Assembly (NCBI RefSeq): GCF_022919715.1
Contig: NZ_CP095042.1
Location: 1,488,001-1,552,000 of the forward strand
Source of the DNA: Agromyces sp. H17E-10
GTDB lineage: Bacteria > Actinomycetota > Actinomycetes > Actinomycetales > Microbacteriaceae
DNA: 64,000 nucleotides
Direction: 5' to 3'
Of the stretch, positions 16,527 to 26,671 are shown in pieces (the first letter of the stretch is position 1; each line of letters starts with the position of its first letter). The translations under genes were made by a program, and so were the position numbers. The notes beneath the pieces were generated by a model. The model was given only the letters and a program-made list of their open reading frames with translations, made no database searches and was not told the DNA's origin.

Positions 16527-17909
16527 CTACGCCACCTCGCCGCGCGAGACCTCGACCATCTCGTCGCGGGGAACGACCTTGATGCGCACGCGCTCCTCGG
16601 CCGAGCCGAGCGCCTGCTCGTGCTCGTCGAGGCGGTGCCAGCCGTCGAGGTCGGTCCAGCGGATGCCGCGGGACTCGAGCAGCTCGATCACCGACTCCTC
16701 CGACGGCGACTCGGGGCGCCACCAGTTGCCGAGGTCGTTGATGAGGTGCTTGATGGTCTCCATCGCGTCCGACTTGGTGTGGCCGATGAGGCCCACCGGG
16801 CCGCGCTTGATCCAGCCGGTCGCGTAGACGCCGTACATCTGGCGGGCCTCGCCCGTCTCCTTGTCGCGCGTGAGCACCTGGCCCTCGTGGTTCGGGATCA
16901 CGCCGAACTTCTTGTCGAACGGCACACCCGGCAGCGGCGACCCGAAGTAGCCGACCGCGCGGTACACGGCCTGGATCGGCAGCTCGCGGGTCTCGCCCGT
17001 GCCGACGACCCCGCCCGCGCCGTCCGACTTCGTGCGCTCCCAGCGGATGCCCGCGACCTTGCCGTCGCCGTTGCTCGTGATCTCGAGCGGCTTCGCGAAG
17101 AAGTGCAGGTGCAGCCGGCGCGACGCCTGGCCGACCTCGCGCTGACGCCACTGGTTCAGCACCTTGTCGATGACGAACACCTGCTTGTTGCCCGACACCG
17201 CAGCGCGCGCGGCGTCGTCGTAGTCGAAGTCCTCGTCGTAGACGATCATGTCCACATCGCGCAGCTCGCCGAGCTCGCGCAGTTCGAGCGGGGTGAACTT
17301 CACCGAGGTCGGGCCGCGCCGCCCGAACACGTGCACGTCGGTGACCGGGGATGCCGCGAGCCCGGCGGCCACGTTGGCGGGAATCTCGGTCACCATGAGG
17401 TCTTCGACGTGCTTCGCGAGCATGCGCGACACGTCGAGGGCGACGTTGCCGTTGCCGATCACGGCCACCTCGCGAGCCTCGAGCGGCCACGTGCGCGGCA
17501 CGTCGGGGTGCCCGTCGAACCAGCTCACGAAGTCGGCCGCGCCGTACGAGCCCTCGAGCTCGATGCCCGGAATGTTGAGCGGAGCGTCGCGCACCGCACC
17601 CGTCGCGAAGATCACCGCGTTGTAGTGCTGCTTGAGGTCGTCGAGCGTGATGTCCTCGCCGAAGCGCACGTTGCCGAAGATGCGGATGTCACCGCGATCG
17701 AGCACCTCGCGCAGGGCCGTGATGATGCCCTTGATGCGCGGGTGGTCGGGCGCGACCCCGTAGCGCACGAGACCGTACGGGGCCGGCAGGTGATCGAACA
17801 GGTCGATCGAGACGTCGAAGTTGCGCTCGGCCTTCAGCAGGATGTCGGCGGCGTAGATGCCGGCGGGGCCGGCTCCGACGATCGCCAGTCGCAGCTTGTT
17901 CCTCGTCAC
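16527..17909 (-). CDS. fprA: ferredoxin/flavodoxin-NADP+ reductase, adrenodoxin reductase type
   Basis: A 460-residue FAD- and NADPH-binding enzyme of the FprA/adrenodoxin-reductase family, which passes electrons from NADPH to ferredoxins. Visible features: FAD dinucleotide fold AIVGAGPAGIYAA (GxGxxG at 12-17), substrate/FAD region APYGLVRYGVAPDHP, NADP-binding VIGNGNVALDVSRML, and the C-terminal GVYATGWIKRGPVGLIGHTK typical of the family. Length is as expected. The start is GTG (17909). It lies downstream of the prenyl synthase in a minus-strand run; a tie to menaquinone synthesis is positional only. Confidence 0.92.
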   Translation of the reverse strand: MTRNKLRLAIVGAGPAGIYAADILLKAERNFDVSIDLFDHLPAPYGLVRYGVAPDHPRIKGIITALREVLDRGDIRIFGNVRFGEDITLDDLKQHYNAVIFATGAVRDAPLNIPGIELEGSYGAADFVSWFDGHPDVPRTWPLEAREVAVIGNGNVALDVSRMLAKHVEDLMVTEIPANVAAGLAASPVTDVHVFGRRGPTSVKFTPLELRELGELRDVDMIVYDEDFDYDDAARAAVSGNKQVFVIDKVLNQWRQREVGQASRRLHLHFFAKPLEITSNGDGKVAGIRWERTKSDGAGGVVGTGETRELPIQAVYRAVGYFGSPLPGVPFDKKFGVIPNHEGQVLTRDKETGEARQMYGVYATGWIKRGPVGLIGHTKSDAMETIKHLINDLGNWWRPESPSEESVIELLESRGIRWTDLDGWHRLDEHEQALGSAEERVRIKVVPRDEMVEVSRGEVA

Positions 17910-17979
17910 GTCACTCCTCGGGGTCTGTCTGATCCGTCTCCGTCGATGCGGCTGCGCCGACCGGCCGGTCGCCGTGCGT

Positions 17980-19104
17980 CTAACTCTGCCGGTCGACGAC
18001 CGTCTCGGCGAACCGGGTCAGCGCCTTCTTCACGCTGCCGTCGGGCAGCGGGGCGAGCGCCGCCACGGCCTCGTTCGCCCACCGGTGCGCCTCGGCGAGC
18101 GTCGCCTTCGTGGCCTCGTGCGCGCGCAGCTCGGCGACGATCGCGTCGACCGTCGCACGCGACGGCACGATGCGCGATGCCATCGTGTTGGTGTCGAGCG
18201 GGTCGCCCAGCTCGGCCGGCGCCGTCACCGGCAGCACATCGCGCTCGATGCGGGCGTAGAGCTCTGCTGCAGCGGCATCCGTCTTCGCCATCTCGGCTAG
18301 CCGCAACAGCGGCAGGGTGACCACACCCGCCCGCAGGTCGGTGCCGGGCACCTTGCCCGTCTCCTCGGGCTGGGGCGACAGGTCGATCACGTCGTCGATG
18401 AGCTGGAAGGCGACGCCCACCTTCTCGCCGAACTCGATGATGGGCGCCTCGAACGCCGGGTCGGCGCCCGAGAAGACGATGCCCGACTGCGCGGCCGCCG
18501 CGATGAGCGAGCCGGTCTTGTCGGCGAGCACCTGGATGTAGTGCTCGATCGGGTCGTCGGCGGGGGTCGGCCCGACCGTCTCGTGCAACTGCCCGAGCAC
18601 GAGCCGCTCGAACGTGTCGGCCTGCATCTTGATCGCCCGCTCGCCGAGGCTCGCCATGAGCTGGCTCGCACGCGCGAACAGCAGGTCTCCCGTGAGGATC
18701 GCGACCGAGTTGCCCCACACCGCGTGCGCGCTCGGCACACCGCGTCGGCGGTCGGAGTCGTCCATGACGTCGTCGTGGTACAGCGAGCCGAGGTGCGTGA
18801 TCTCGATCGCCTCGGCGGCGGTCACGACGTCGTCGGTGATGCCCGCGCCGAGCTGCGCGGTGAGCAGGGTGAGCATCGGGCGAACCCGCTTGCCGCCCGC
18901 CTCGAGCAGGTACCGCGTCGAGACGTCGGCGATGGAGTCGGCGAACTGCACCTCGCGCACGAGGCCCGCCTCGACACGTTCGATGCCCTCGTCGATCGCC
19001 CGCGCCATGGCCTTGTCGGCGGCGGACGCGAAGACCCGCTCGCTCAGGCCCAGATTGGCGGCGAGCGCTGAGCCGCGACGTGCGACCGGGTGGCTCGGAT
19101 TCAC
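17980..19104 (-). CDS. polyprenyl diphosphate synthase (menaquinone side chain)
   Basis: A 374-residue trans-prenyltransferase that would build the long isoprenoid tail for menaquinone. The two Asp-rich motifs are intact: first DDVMD at 111-115 within LYHDDVMDDSDRRRG, second DDVID at 237-241 within AFQLIDDVIDLS. GGKRVRPML (71-79) is the IPP/phosphate-binding segment. The frame is open to 19191; I prefer the GTG at 19104 (V/MNPSHPVARRG), since the earlier stretch is low-quality Arg-rich sequence. The residues before the first Asp motif (IEITHLGSLYH) lack bulky aromatics at -4/-5, consistent with a long product. Its neighbour menG supports a menaquinone role. Confidence 0.88.
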   Translation of the reverse strand: MNPSHPVARRGSALAANLGLSERVFASAADKAMARAIDEGIERVEAGLVREVQFADSIADVSTRYLLEAGGKRVRPMLTLLTAQLGAGITDDVVTAAEAIEITHLGSLYHDDVMDDSDRRRGVPSAHAVWGNSVAILTGDLLFARASQLMASLGERAIKMQADTFERLVLGQLHETVGPTPADDPIEHYIQVLADKTGSLIAAAAQSGIVFSGADPAFEAPIIEFGEKVGVAFQLIDDVIDLSPQPEETGKVPGTDLRAGVVTLPLLRLAEMAKTDAAAAELYARIERDVLPVTAPAELGDPLDTNTMASRIVPSRATVDAIVAELRAHEATKATLAEAHRWANEAVAALAPLPDGSVKKALTRFAETVVDRQS

Positions 19105-19195
19105 GCGTACCAGCCTACCGGTGCCGGTATGCGCACCCGTGTCACCGACGGCGAACGGATGCCGCCGGCTTCGCCGCCGAGTCGGTCTCACTCGC

Positions 19196-19325
19196 TGGTT
19201 GAGGAGCGCCCGACGAAGGAGGACGCGTATCGAGACCCGTGGGTTGAGGAGCGCCCGACGAAGGAGGACGCGTCTCGAAACCGACGACCGGGTTTCGAGA
19301 CGGCGCTGGCGCGCCTCCTCAACCC
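19196..19325. repeat. composite dispersed repeat, three units
   Basis: Two direct copies of GGTTGAGGAGCGCCCGACGA (extending through AGGAGGACGCG) start at 19198 and 19242, followed by an inverted unit GGTTTCGAGACGGCGC ... CTCCTCAACC (19290-19325). The inverted unit supplies the last codons and the TGA stop of menG (19319-19321). Confidence 0.85.
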
Positions 19326-20023
19326 GCCTTGCGGGCCCGGTGCAGGGCGACGACGCCCATCGTGAGGTTGCGCCACGCGACCTTGGTGTAACCCGACTCG
19401 CGGATCCACGACGCGAGCGTCGGCTGGTCGGGCCACGCCTTGATCGACTCGTTGAGGTACTCGTAGGCGGTGTCGTTCGAGCTCGAGAGCTTCACGAGCG
19501 GCGGCATCACGTACCGCTGGTACACGTCGTAGCCGAGGCGCACGAAGGCGACGGGCGGGTGCGAGAACTCGCAGATCACGAGGCGTCCGCCGGGCTTCGT
19601 CACGCGGAAGAACTCGTCGAGCGCTTTCTTCGGCTCGTTGACGTTGCGCAGGCCGAACGAGATCGTGACGGCGTCGAACGACTCGTCGTCGAACGGCAGC
19701 TTCGTCGCGTCGGCCTCGACGAACACGAGGTTCGGCACGTGGGCCTGCCGGTTGCGACCGACTTCGATCATGCCCGGCGAGAAATCGGCCGCGACGACCG
19801 AGGCGCCCGACTTCGCGAGGCTCGCGCTCGAGGTGCCCGTGCCGGCCGCGACGTCGAGGATGCGCTCGCCCGGCTTCGGGTCGACCGCACGCGTCGTCGC
19901 AACTCGCCACAGCGGGGCATTGCCGACCGAGAGCACGTTGTTCGTGCGGTCGTACGCGGCGGCGACGCGATCGAACATCGCCGACACCTCGCGGGGGTCC
20001 TTGCCGAGGTCTGCGCGCGTCAT
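19319..20023 (-). CDS. menG: demethylmenaquinone methyltransferase MenG (UbiE family)
   Basis: A 234-residue class I SAM-dependent methyltransferase that methylates demethylmenaquinone in the last step of menaquinone synthesis. Motifs: AMFDRVAAAYDRTNNVLS (UbiE signature), SAM-binding LDVAAGTGTSS at 57-66, AADFSPGMIEVGR, and TISFGLRNVNEPKKAL with the SFGLRN segment typical of MenG/UbiE. The start is ATG 20023. Its stop codon lies inside a dispersed repeat. Upstream, where menF would be expected, lie the two giant surface-protein genes. Confidence 0.93.
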   Translation of the reverse strand: MTRADLGKDPREVSAMFDRVAAAYDRTNNVLSVGNAPLWRVATTRAVDPKPGERILDVAAGTGTSSASLAKSGASVVAADFSPGMIEVGRNRQAHVPNLVFVEADATKLPFDDESFDAVTISFGLRNVNEPKKALDEFFRVTKPGGRLVICEFSHPPVAFVRLGYDVYQRYVMPPLVKLSSSNDTAYEYLNESIKAWPDQPTLASWIRESGYTKVAWRNLTMGVVALHRARKAG

Positions 20024-20090
20024 CCCTCGAGTCTACCGGCGGGTGCCGCGGCGGCTGCGGGCACCCGGGCGAGCGCACGTCGGTGCACGG

Positions 20091-20136
20091 CACGGATCGA
20101 GCCGCGCCCAAGGGGTCAGGGCGCGGCTCGATCGTG
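20091..20136 (-). terminator. strong hairpin terminator after 2110-aa surface gene
   Basis: Arms of 18-19 bases (CACGGATCGAGCCGCGCCC / GGGCGCGGCTCGATCGTG, with one bulge) close a 9-base loop, 6 bp after the stop. The same arm sequence (GATCGAGCCGCGCCC) forms the terminator of the next paralogue, so it was duplicated with the gene. Confidence 0.8.
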
Positions 20137-20142
20137 CCGCCG

Positions 20143-23100
20143 CTAGGCCTTGCGGCGGCGGGTGGCGACGATCACGACGAACCCGACGATGATCGCGATC
20201 GCGCCGCCGACGATGCCGGCCAGGGGGGCGACGCCCGTGTCGGGCAGGTCGCCGGCCGCGCTCGCCGGAGGGGTGGACGCCGGCGGGTCGCTCGGCTCGG
20301 GCGACTCGGTCGGCGGAATCACGACGGCCGTGCCCGTGTAGTTCGCCGGGTCGGCGTCGGTCACGACGAGCTCGGTGCCCGGTACGTGACCGCTCGCCGT
20401 GCCGGTGTTCACGTAAGCACCGGTGATGGCGACGCCCGCCGCGGTGCACTCGAACGACTCGCCCGGAGCCAGCGGCCCCTCGAACACGTTCGACTCGCCA
20501 TCGCCGCAGGTGATCTCCGAGGCATCCACCTTGTCGTCGGTCACCGCGATGTCGACGAGCGGTGCGTTGCCGGTGTTGGTGACCACGTACGTCCAGACGA
20601 CGTCGTCACCGGCCGTCAGCGGCACGCCGGGCGCCTCGTCGGCGTCGTCACCGTTGGTGGCCTTCTCGATGTCGATCGCGGGCTCCGCACCGAAGTAGTG
20701 CGAGGCGTCCTCGTCGGTGACCTGGGCCTGCAGCACGTCGACCGCGGTCACGGTGCCGAGGTTCGCGTACTGCCCGGCCGTGGCGGTGCCGGTCGCGACG
20801 CACGTGAACGAGCCCTCGGGCTCGAGCGGCCCCGCGATCACGTTGCCGCCCGTGCCGTCGCAGTCGATGTCGGCCGCGTCGACCTGGTCGTCGGTGACGG
20901 TCACGTTGGTGAGCGGCACGTTGCCGGTGTTCGTCACCACGTAGGTCCACTCGACGGCGCCGCCCGGAGCGATGTACGGGCCGGTCGGCTCGTCGGCGTC
21001 GTCACCGTTCGTCGCCTTCTCGATGTCGACCGCCGACGCCACGCCGAAGTAGTGCGACGGGTCGCCGTCGGTCACTTCGGCATCCATGGTGTCGGTGCCG
21101 ACCACGGTGCCCGTGTTCTCGTACTGGCCGGCGGTCGCCGTGCCGGTGGCGACACAGGTGAAGGATGCCTCTGGCTCGAGCGGGCCCGCGATGACATTGC
21201 CGCCCGTGCCATCGCAGTCGATGCTCGCGGCATCCACCTGGTCATCGGTGACCGTCACGTTCGTGAGCGGCACGTTGCCCGTGTTCGTCACCACATACGT
21301 CCACTCGACATCGCCGCCGACCGCGACCAGCGGACCGGGCGCCTCATCGGCATCCTGACCGTTCGTGGCCTTCTCGATGTCGACCGACGAGTCGACGCCG
21401 AAGTAGTGCGACGGGTCGTCGTCGTCGACCTCGACCCCGGGCACCTCCTCACCGTCGACATCGGTGGTGACCGGGCCCGTGGCGACCACGCTGCCCGTGT
21501 TCTCGTACTGGCCCGCGACCCCGACACCGGCCGCGATGCACGTCACCGTCTCGTCGGGGTCGATCGGGCCGGCCACGATGTTGCTGCCGGTTCCGGCGCA
21601 GTCGATGCTCGCGGCATCCACCTGGTCGTCGGTCACCGTGATGTCGGTCAACGGAACGTTGCCGGTGTTGGTGACCACATACGTCCACGCCACCGTGCCG
21701 CCGTCGGCGACGAGGGGACCCGGCGCCTCGTCGGCGTCCTCACCGTTCGTCGCCTTCTCGATGTCGACCGCCGGCTCCGCACCGAAGTAGTGCGACGGGT
21801 CGTCGTCGGTCACGTCGACATCGGTCGGGTCGGTGCCGACGACCGAGCCCGTGTTCTCGTACTGGCCGACCGTGGCGGTGCCGGTCGCGACGCACGTGAA
21901 CGAGGCATCCGGTGCGAGCGGGCCCGCGACGACGTTGCCTCCGGTGCCGTCGCAGTCGATGTCGGCCGCGTCGACCCGGTCATCGGTCACGGTGACGTCG
22001 GTCAGGTCCACCCCGCCGGTGTTCGTGACGACGTAGGTCCAGCGCACATTGCCGTCGACCGCGACGAACGGGCCGGGGGCGGTGTCGGCGTCCTGGCCGT
22101 TCGTCGACTTCTCGATGTCGACGGCGGGCGCCGGCATGACCGCGAGATCAACCGTGAACGTCGTGAACTCGTCGGGAATGAGCGGCCCGGCGAGCCCGGC
22201 GACATCATCGCCGGCCGGCCCGTTGCCCCCGACGAGGTCGTCGTCGACGTACTCGAACGCGAGTGTGACGGGCGAACTGGTCAACCCGGTCGTCGCGGGG
22301 TCGGGCGCGGCCGTGTTGTTGTTGTCCGCGTTCTCGTTCGGATCGAGCGCCTCGCTCGACCCGACGGTGCGCACCACGTTGCCTGCGAGCGGGCCGCCCG
22401 AGGCGAACATCGCGGCCGGGATGTGCGCGGTGTACTCGCCCGCCGGGAGCGCCGCCACCGACCAACGGCCGTCGGCGTCGGTCACCTCGGTCGCGACGAG
22501 GTCGCCGTCGGCGTCGCGCACCTGCACGGTCACGCCGGGAACTCCGGCTTCGCCGTCGTCGAAGCGACCGTTGCCGTTGCCGTCGATCCACACGAGGTCG
22601 CCGAGGCTGAAGCCCGGCATCAGCACGTACGGCTCGTTCGACAGCAGGGGCTGCTCCTCGAACGTGGGCGAGTAGATCATCGCGCGGTTCACGTACACGT
22701 TGTCGAGCGTGTTGCTCGTCGACACCGCTTGAATCGCCGCGCGCACGCGTGACTGCACCGGCAGCGGTCCGCTCGAGACGAACCGCACCGCCGTCACGTC
22801 GCCGAAGTCGGTCACCTCGGCGGCCGTCACCCACCGGCCACCGGCCGCGGCCGGGTCGGCGTTCGACGCATCGCGCGCGTCGTGGTCCACCGTCGCCGGG
22901 GCGACGGTCGTGTAGTACCACGTGCCGGGCACGTCGCCGCCACCACCGCCGCGAATGTAGGTCGGGGCGTCAATCGGCCCGGTGAGCTGCGCGAGACCGG
23001 TGTAGTCGGTCGCGTACTGATCACGATGCGAGAGCGCGCCATCGGCAGCGTCGCCGTTCCACGGCAGCACGTCGATCACGTCAGGCGCCTGGAACGACAG

Positions 23101-26100
23101 CACGGTCGAGGTGTTGCCCCAGTCGAGCGTCCACGAGTAGTCGTCACCGCTCGCGACGAACGACTTGTCGACGCTCTTCGAGATGCCCATCTGCCCCGAC
23201 CCCACGACCTGGATGGTGGCGGTGTCGGTGGGCGCGCTCACCGAGTTGCTCGCGCTCGCCTGCATCGTGTTCACGTAGGTGTCACCCGGCTGGGCGAGTG
23301 TGTCCACCGTGGTGCAGATCTGCAGGTGGCGGGCCCCGGCCGCGGTCGGGTGGAAGATCCACTGGTTGACGCCCGTCGTCACGATGTCGACGTCTCCACC
23401 GAGGAAGGTGACTTGCCGACTCGCCTGGTCGTAGCTCATCGAAACGCCCTCGGGCAGCCTCGCCTGGGTGCACGCGGCGTCGAAGTGCAGGTCTGGTGGG
23501 ATCGTGTCGACGACCTTCACGTCGTACATCGTCATGCCGGCGAACGTCCTGTTGGCCAGCACGTTGAGGTCCCACACGGCCGTGTCCCCGGGAAGGTACT
23601 GGGTCGGCGTGACGGTCTTGTCGACCTGCAGCTCGGGTCCTTCGAAGCGTCGTTCACGTAGCACGCTCGACCAGCCGGTGCCGCCGGCCGGCCAGGCGCC
23701 CACGTTCGCCAGGCGAATGCGGTGCGGAATCATCTCACCCGCGTTCGGACCGCCGTTGTAGTGCGAGCGGACCTGCAGGCCCGACATCAGGTTGAGCCGG
23801 AACGGCCCGACCTCTGTGAGGGTGGGATCGATCGGTCGCACCCGCATCATGTTGACGTGGTCGCGCCAGTCGGCTCCGAAACTCGTCGGATCGGTCGACC
23901 ACGGCCCGGCGTACCCGCGGCAGTCCATCGCTGCAGCAGTGAGCGACGACGTGTCGCTCGGGAACAGGCTGACCGAGGTGTCGAACGGCCCGGCCTGTGT
24001 GTCGACCGCGTTCGGGCCGACGGCGTACTCGATGACGTAGTCGGCGATGTTCACCGAGCCGGTGCCGGAGATCCAGGCGTTGCCGCCGGGGCGGATGAAC
24101 TGCGTCGAGACGTCGAAGACGTCGCACAGCTGCAGGTCGGTCACCGAGACGCGGTTGCTGTTGCCGTCGAGGTACACGAGCGTGTTCAGCGTGTGGCCCG
24201 CATAGCTCGCGCGGAACTGGTTCGGGTTGCCGCCGTACGCGCCGCCCGTCTCGGTGGCGATGTACTGCTTGTCGCCGACGATCGCACCGCACTGGCTCGC
24301 GGCCGGCCGGATGCTGCGCACGTCGAGGTTGTTGCCCGTCGCCGTCGTGCCGTCCCATCCGGGTTCGAAGCCCGTGCCGTTGTTCGGCTCGCCATCGACG
24401 GTCCAATGCTCGGAGCCGATCGCCTCGTTGCGCAGGTCGAGCGTGACGTTCGACGTGCAGGGGTCGGCCGGCATCGCCGACATGGGGATGAACATGCGCG
24501 CGACGAACTGACCGCGTCGCGCGTCGAATCCGGCCTGATTCGGCTCGAAGCTCATGTCCCACCCATCGGTGGGCTGCGCGCCGGTCTCGCACGTCGGGGC
24601 GCCCGTGTTGAACTCGGGGAGGGAGAAGCACGACACGAGCACGGCCCCGGGGTGGCTGACCAACCGGTCCCGGAACTCGACCGGGTGATCGAGCCACGGT
24701 CCGACGTTGTCGGGGCCGGCCAGGTCGATGATCGTCAGGTTGTAGTCGATGTAGTACCCGTCGGTCGGCGCTCCTGCGACGGTCTCCGTGCCATAGGTCG
24801 GTCCACCGCGGAACACCTTCTGCAGGTCCCACCGCGGAGCCGCGGCAGTCGCTTCACGCACCGCGAGGTTGTCGCCGGTGCCGTCCCAGCCGGGTTCGTG
24901 ACCGTCGCCGTAGTTCAGTGCGCCGCCGTTGATCGCCCAGGTGTCGGTGTCCTTCGCGGCATTCTCGTAGTCGAATGTGCCGGTCGGAATGTCGTCTCCC
25001 GGCTCCCATGCGGAGTCGATGGCCCGGTTCATCTCGTCCATCGGCACGAACACGTGCATCACCATGTAGCCGACACCGGTGTCGCCGCCCACTCCGCTGA
25101 GCGGGCGGATGCCGAGCTGCCAGCCGTTGGCGCCCTGCACCTCGGTCACGCTCGGGCACTCGAGCGCCCAAGCGGATCCTCCGAACACGCCGTCACTGCC
25201 GAACGCACCACGGCAGAGCATGATGCGAGCGTTCGGGAACTCGGGCATCACGTCGGTGAAGGTGACCGGCCACACGAGTTCGGCGCCGCCGGTGCCGCCG
25301 AGCATGTCGGTGATCTTGAACATGTAGCGGACGATGTAGCCCTCGTGCACCGTGCCGTCGACGGTCAGTTCGGTGTAGTCGGGGCCCGACCCGCTGTTGA
25401 GGTTGCCGGGATAGAGCGTCTTCTCCAGGTTCCAGCGCGCCGTCCCGGTGACCTCGACGGCCGGGCCGTCGACCGTGGGCGATACGCCCGCATCGCCGGA
25501 GCCCGCGTAGGCGTGCATCGCGATGCTCGCGTGCGACGGAATCGGCGTCTCGGTCGTGAACCGGTAGGCGAGCTGCACCGCTGCGACGTTCGACGACATC
25601 GTGCCCAGGTTGCAGGTCACCGTGATGGATCCGTCGGGGTTCAGCGTGCGCGACGACGGCGGATTGGCGCCGTTCACCGCCGCGAGGCATCCGGCCGGGA
25701 TTCCGTTCGTGCCGGGACCGGCCAACTCGAGCTCCGCGCCGTCGGGCGAGGAGACGGTGAACTCGGCGACGACGTTCGGCACCGACGCCCCCGTGGGCAG
25801 GCCGGTCAGCGAGACGGAGTACGACTGCATCACGTTGTCGTCGGTACGCACGATGCAGTTGCCGGGACCGGAGTCGTTGCCCGGCTCGTCGTTCGCGTCG
25901 AACGGCGGCGTGCCCGTGATGGCGAACCCGTCGCAGGCGACCGCTTCAGGCAGCTTCTTCGCCACCAGCGTCGCGATCGGCTGCAGACCCGCATCGAGCG
26001 CGGTCACCTGCGTCGCTCCGGTGATGGTGAACGGCGCGGTCACGCCCCGCTCGGGTTCACCCGGATTCGGGTTACCCGCCCGCGCGAAGTCGTTCTGCCC

Positions 26101-26475
26101 GCTCGCCGCGTCGGGGAACTTGAACGCGCCCGGGGCGTCGGCCCGCACGACGTACGTGCCGTCCCCCGCATGCGGGAAGCTGTAGACACCCGCCGCGTTC
26201 GTCGTCGTCGACGCGATCACCGCGCCGGCGGGCGACGACAGCAGCTGGACGGGCACACCGGCCCGCACCGGCTCGCCCGGGTCTCGGACTCCATTGCGGT
26301 TCGTGTCGGCCCAGGCGACGCCCGAGATCAGGCTTCCGGGGCCGGCCCAGGCGGGCTGTATCGCCCCTGGCAGCACGAGCCCCGCAACCATGGCGAGCAC
26401 CGCGACGAAGACGAGTCCGAGGCGCCCCCGCGCTCGCGAATTCGAGTGGACTGGGTCAATCCGCTGAACCGACAT
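20143..26475 (-). CDS. giant LPXTG-anchored surface protein, five-repeat paralogue
   Basis: A 2110-residue wall-anchored protein. I chose ATG 26475 (after GGGGGAACG), which gives a basic-then-hydrophobic signal peptide ending near QPAWA/GPG. Order: SdrD_B-like domain at about 47-110 (SGVAWADTNRNGVRDPGE); a long Ig-like region with modules opening WNLEKTL and WDLQKVF; a second SdrD_B domain at about 1288-1352 (GDLVWIDGNGNGRFDDGE); then five modules, each opening VDIEK.TNG.DAD and ending SHYFG, ~118 aa apart from about 1450. A Pro-rich linker leads to LPDTG at 2077-2081, a membrane helix and RRRKA, a sortase signal. No sortase gene is in the window. Probable adhesin or surface-layer fibre; shares its 3' end with the next gene. 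Confidence 0.92.
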   Translation of the reverse strand: MSVQRIDPVHSNSRARGRLGLVFVAVLAMVAGLVLPGAIQPAWAGPGSLISGVAWADTNRNGVRDPGEPVRAGVPVQLLSSPAGAVIASTTTNAAGVYSFPHAGDGTYVVRADAPGAFKFPDAASGQNDFARAGNPNPGEPERGVTAPFTITGATQVTALDAGLQPIATLVAKKLPEAVACDGFAITGTPPFDANDEPGNDSGPGNCIVRTDDNVMQSYSVSLTGLPTGASVPNVVAEFTVSSPDGAELELAGPGTNGIPAGCLAAVNGANPPSSRTLNPDGSITVTCNLGTMSSNVAAVQLAYRFTTETPIPSHASIAMHAYAGSGDAGVSPTVDGPAVEVTGTARWNLEKTLYPGNLNSGSGPDYTELTVDGTVHEGYIVRYMFKITDMLGGTGGAELVWPVTFTDVMPEFPNARIMLCRGAFGSDGVFGGSAWALECPSVTEVQGANGWQLGIRPLSGVGGDTGVGYMVMHVFVPMDEMNRAIDSAWEPGDDIPTGTFDYENAAKDTDTWAINGGALNYGDGHEPGWDGTGDNLAVREATAAAPRWDLQKVFRGGPTYGTETVAGAPTDGYYIDYNLTIIDLAGPDNVGPWLDHPVEFRDRLVSHPGAVLVSCFSLPEFNTGAPTCETGAQPTDGWDMSFEPNQAGFDARRGQFVARMFIPMSAMPADPCTSNVTLDLRNEAIGSEHWTVDGEPNNGTGFEPGWDGTTATGNNLDVRSIRPAASQCGAIVGDKQYIATETGGAYGGNPNQFRASYAGHTLNTLVYLDGNSNRVSVTDLQLCDVFDVSTQFIRPGGNAWISGTGSVNIADYVIEYAVGPNAVDTQAGPFDTSVSLFPSDTSSLTAAAMDCRGYAGPWSTDPTSFGADWRDHVNMMRVRPIDPTLTEVGPFRLNLMSGLQVRSHYNGGPNAGEMIPHRIRLANVGAWPAGGTGWSSVLRERRFEGPELQVDKTVTPTQYLPGDTAVWDLNVLANRTFAGMTMYDVKVVDTIPPDLHFDAACTQARLPEGVSMSYDQASRQVTFLGGDVDIVTTGVNQWIFHPTAAGARHLQICTTVDTLAQPGDTYVNTMQASASNSVSAPTDTATIQVVGSGQMGISKSVDKSFVASGDDYSWTLDWGNTSTVLSFQAPDVIDVLPWNGDAADGALSHRDQYATDYTGLAQLTGPIDAPTYIRGGGGGDVPGTWYYTTVAPATVDHDARDASNADPAAAGGRWVTAAEVTDFGDVTAVRFVSSGPLPVQSRVRAAIQAVSTSNTLDNVYVNRAMIYSPTFEEQPLLSNEPYVLMPGFSLGDLVWIDGNGNGRFDDGEAGVPGVTVQVRDADGDLVATEVTDADGRWSVAALPAGEYTAHIPAAMFASGGPLAGNVVRTVGSSEALDPNENADNNNTAAPDPATTGLTSSPVTLAFEYVDDDLVGGNGPAGDDVAGLAGPLIPDEFTTFTVDLAVMPAPAVDIEKSTNGQDADTAPGPFVAVDGNVRWTYVVTNTGGVDLTDVTVTDDRVDAADIDCDGTGGNVVAGPLAPDASFTCVATGTATVGQYENTGSVVGTDPTDVDVTDDDPSHYFGAEPAVDIEKATNGEDADEAPGPLVADGGTVAWTYVVTNTGNVPLTDITVTDDQVDAASIDCAGTGSNIVAGPIDPDETVTCIAAGVGVAGQYENTGSVVATGPVTTDVDGEEVPGVEVDDDDPSHYFGVDSSVDIEKATNGQDADEAPGPLVAVGGDVEWTYVVTNTGNVPLTNVTVTDDQVDAASIDCDGTGGNVIAGPLEPEASFTCVATGTATAGQYENTGTVVGTDTMDAEVTDGDPSHYFGVASAVDIEKATNGDDADEPTGPYIAPGGAVEWTYVVTNTGNVPLTNVTVTDDQVDAADIDCDGTGGNVIAGPLEPEGSFTCVATGTATAGQYANLGTVTAVDVLQAQVTDEDASHYFGAEPAIDIEKATNGDDADEAPGVPLTAGDDVVWTYVVTNTGNAPLVDIAVTDDKVDASEITCGDGESNVFEGPLAPGESFECTAAGVAITGAYVNTGTASGHVPGTELVVTDADPANYTGTAVVIPPTESPEPSDPPASTPPASAAGDLPDTGVAPLAGIVGGAIAIIVGFVVIVATRRRKA

Positions 26476-26671
26476 CGTTCCCCCTGTCCCCCGCAGGGCG
26501 GTGTCGGTCACCGTCGCGGAGGATCCCCGCACTACAGTCCCGAAGACGAGCGACGCTCCGCATCACGCGTATCGCATGATGTGCTGACAAACGATCGCGT
26601 CGGCGGTGCGTGCGGAATGGGTGACACGGTCATCGATGCGCCCGACAGTCGGCGGGCACGAGCGCACCGCG

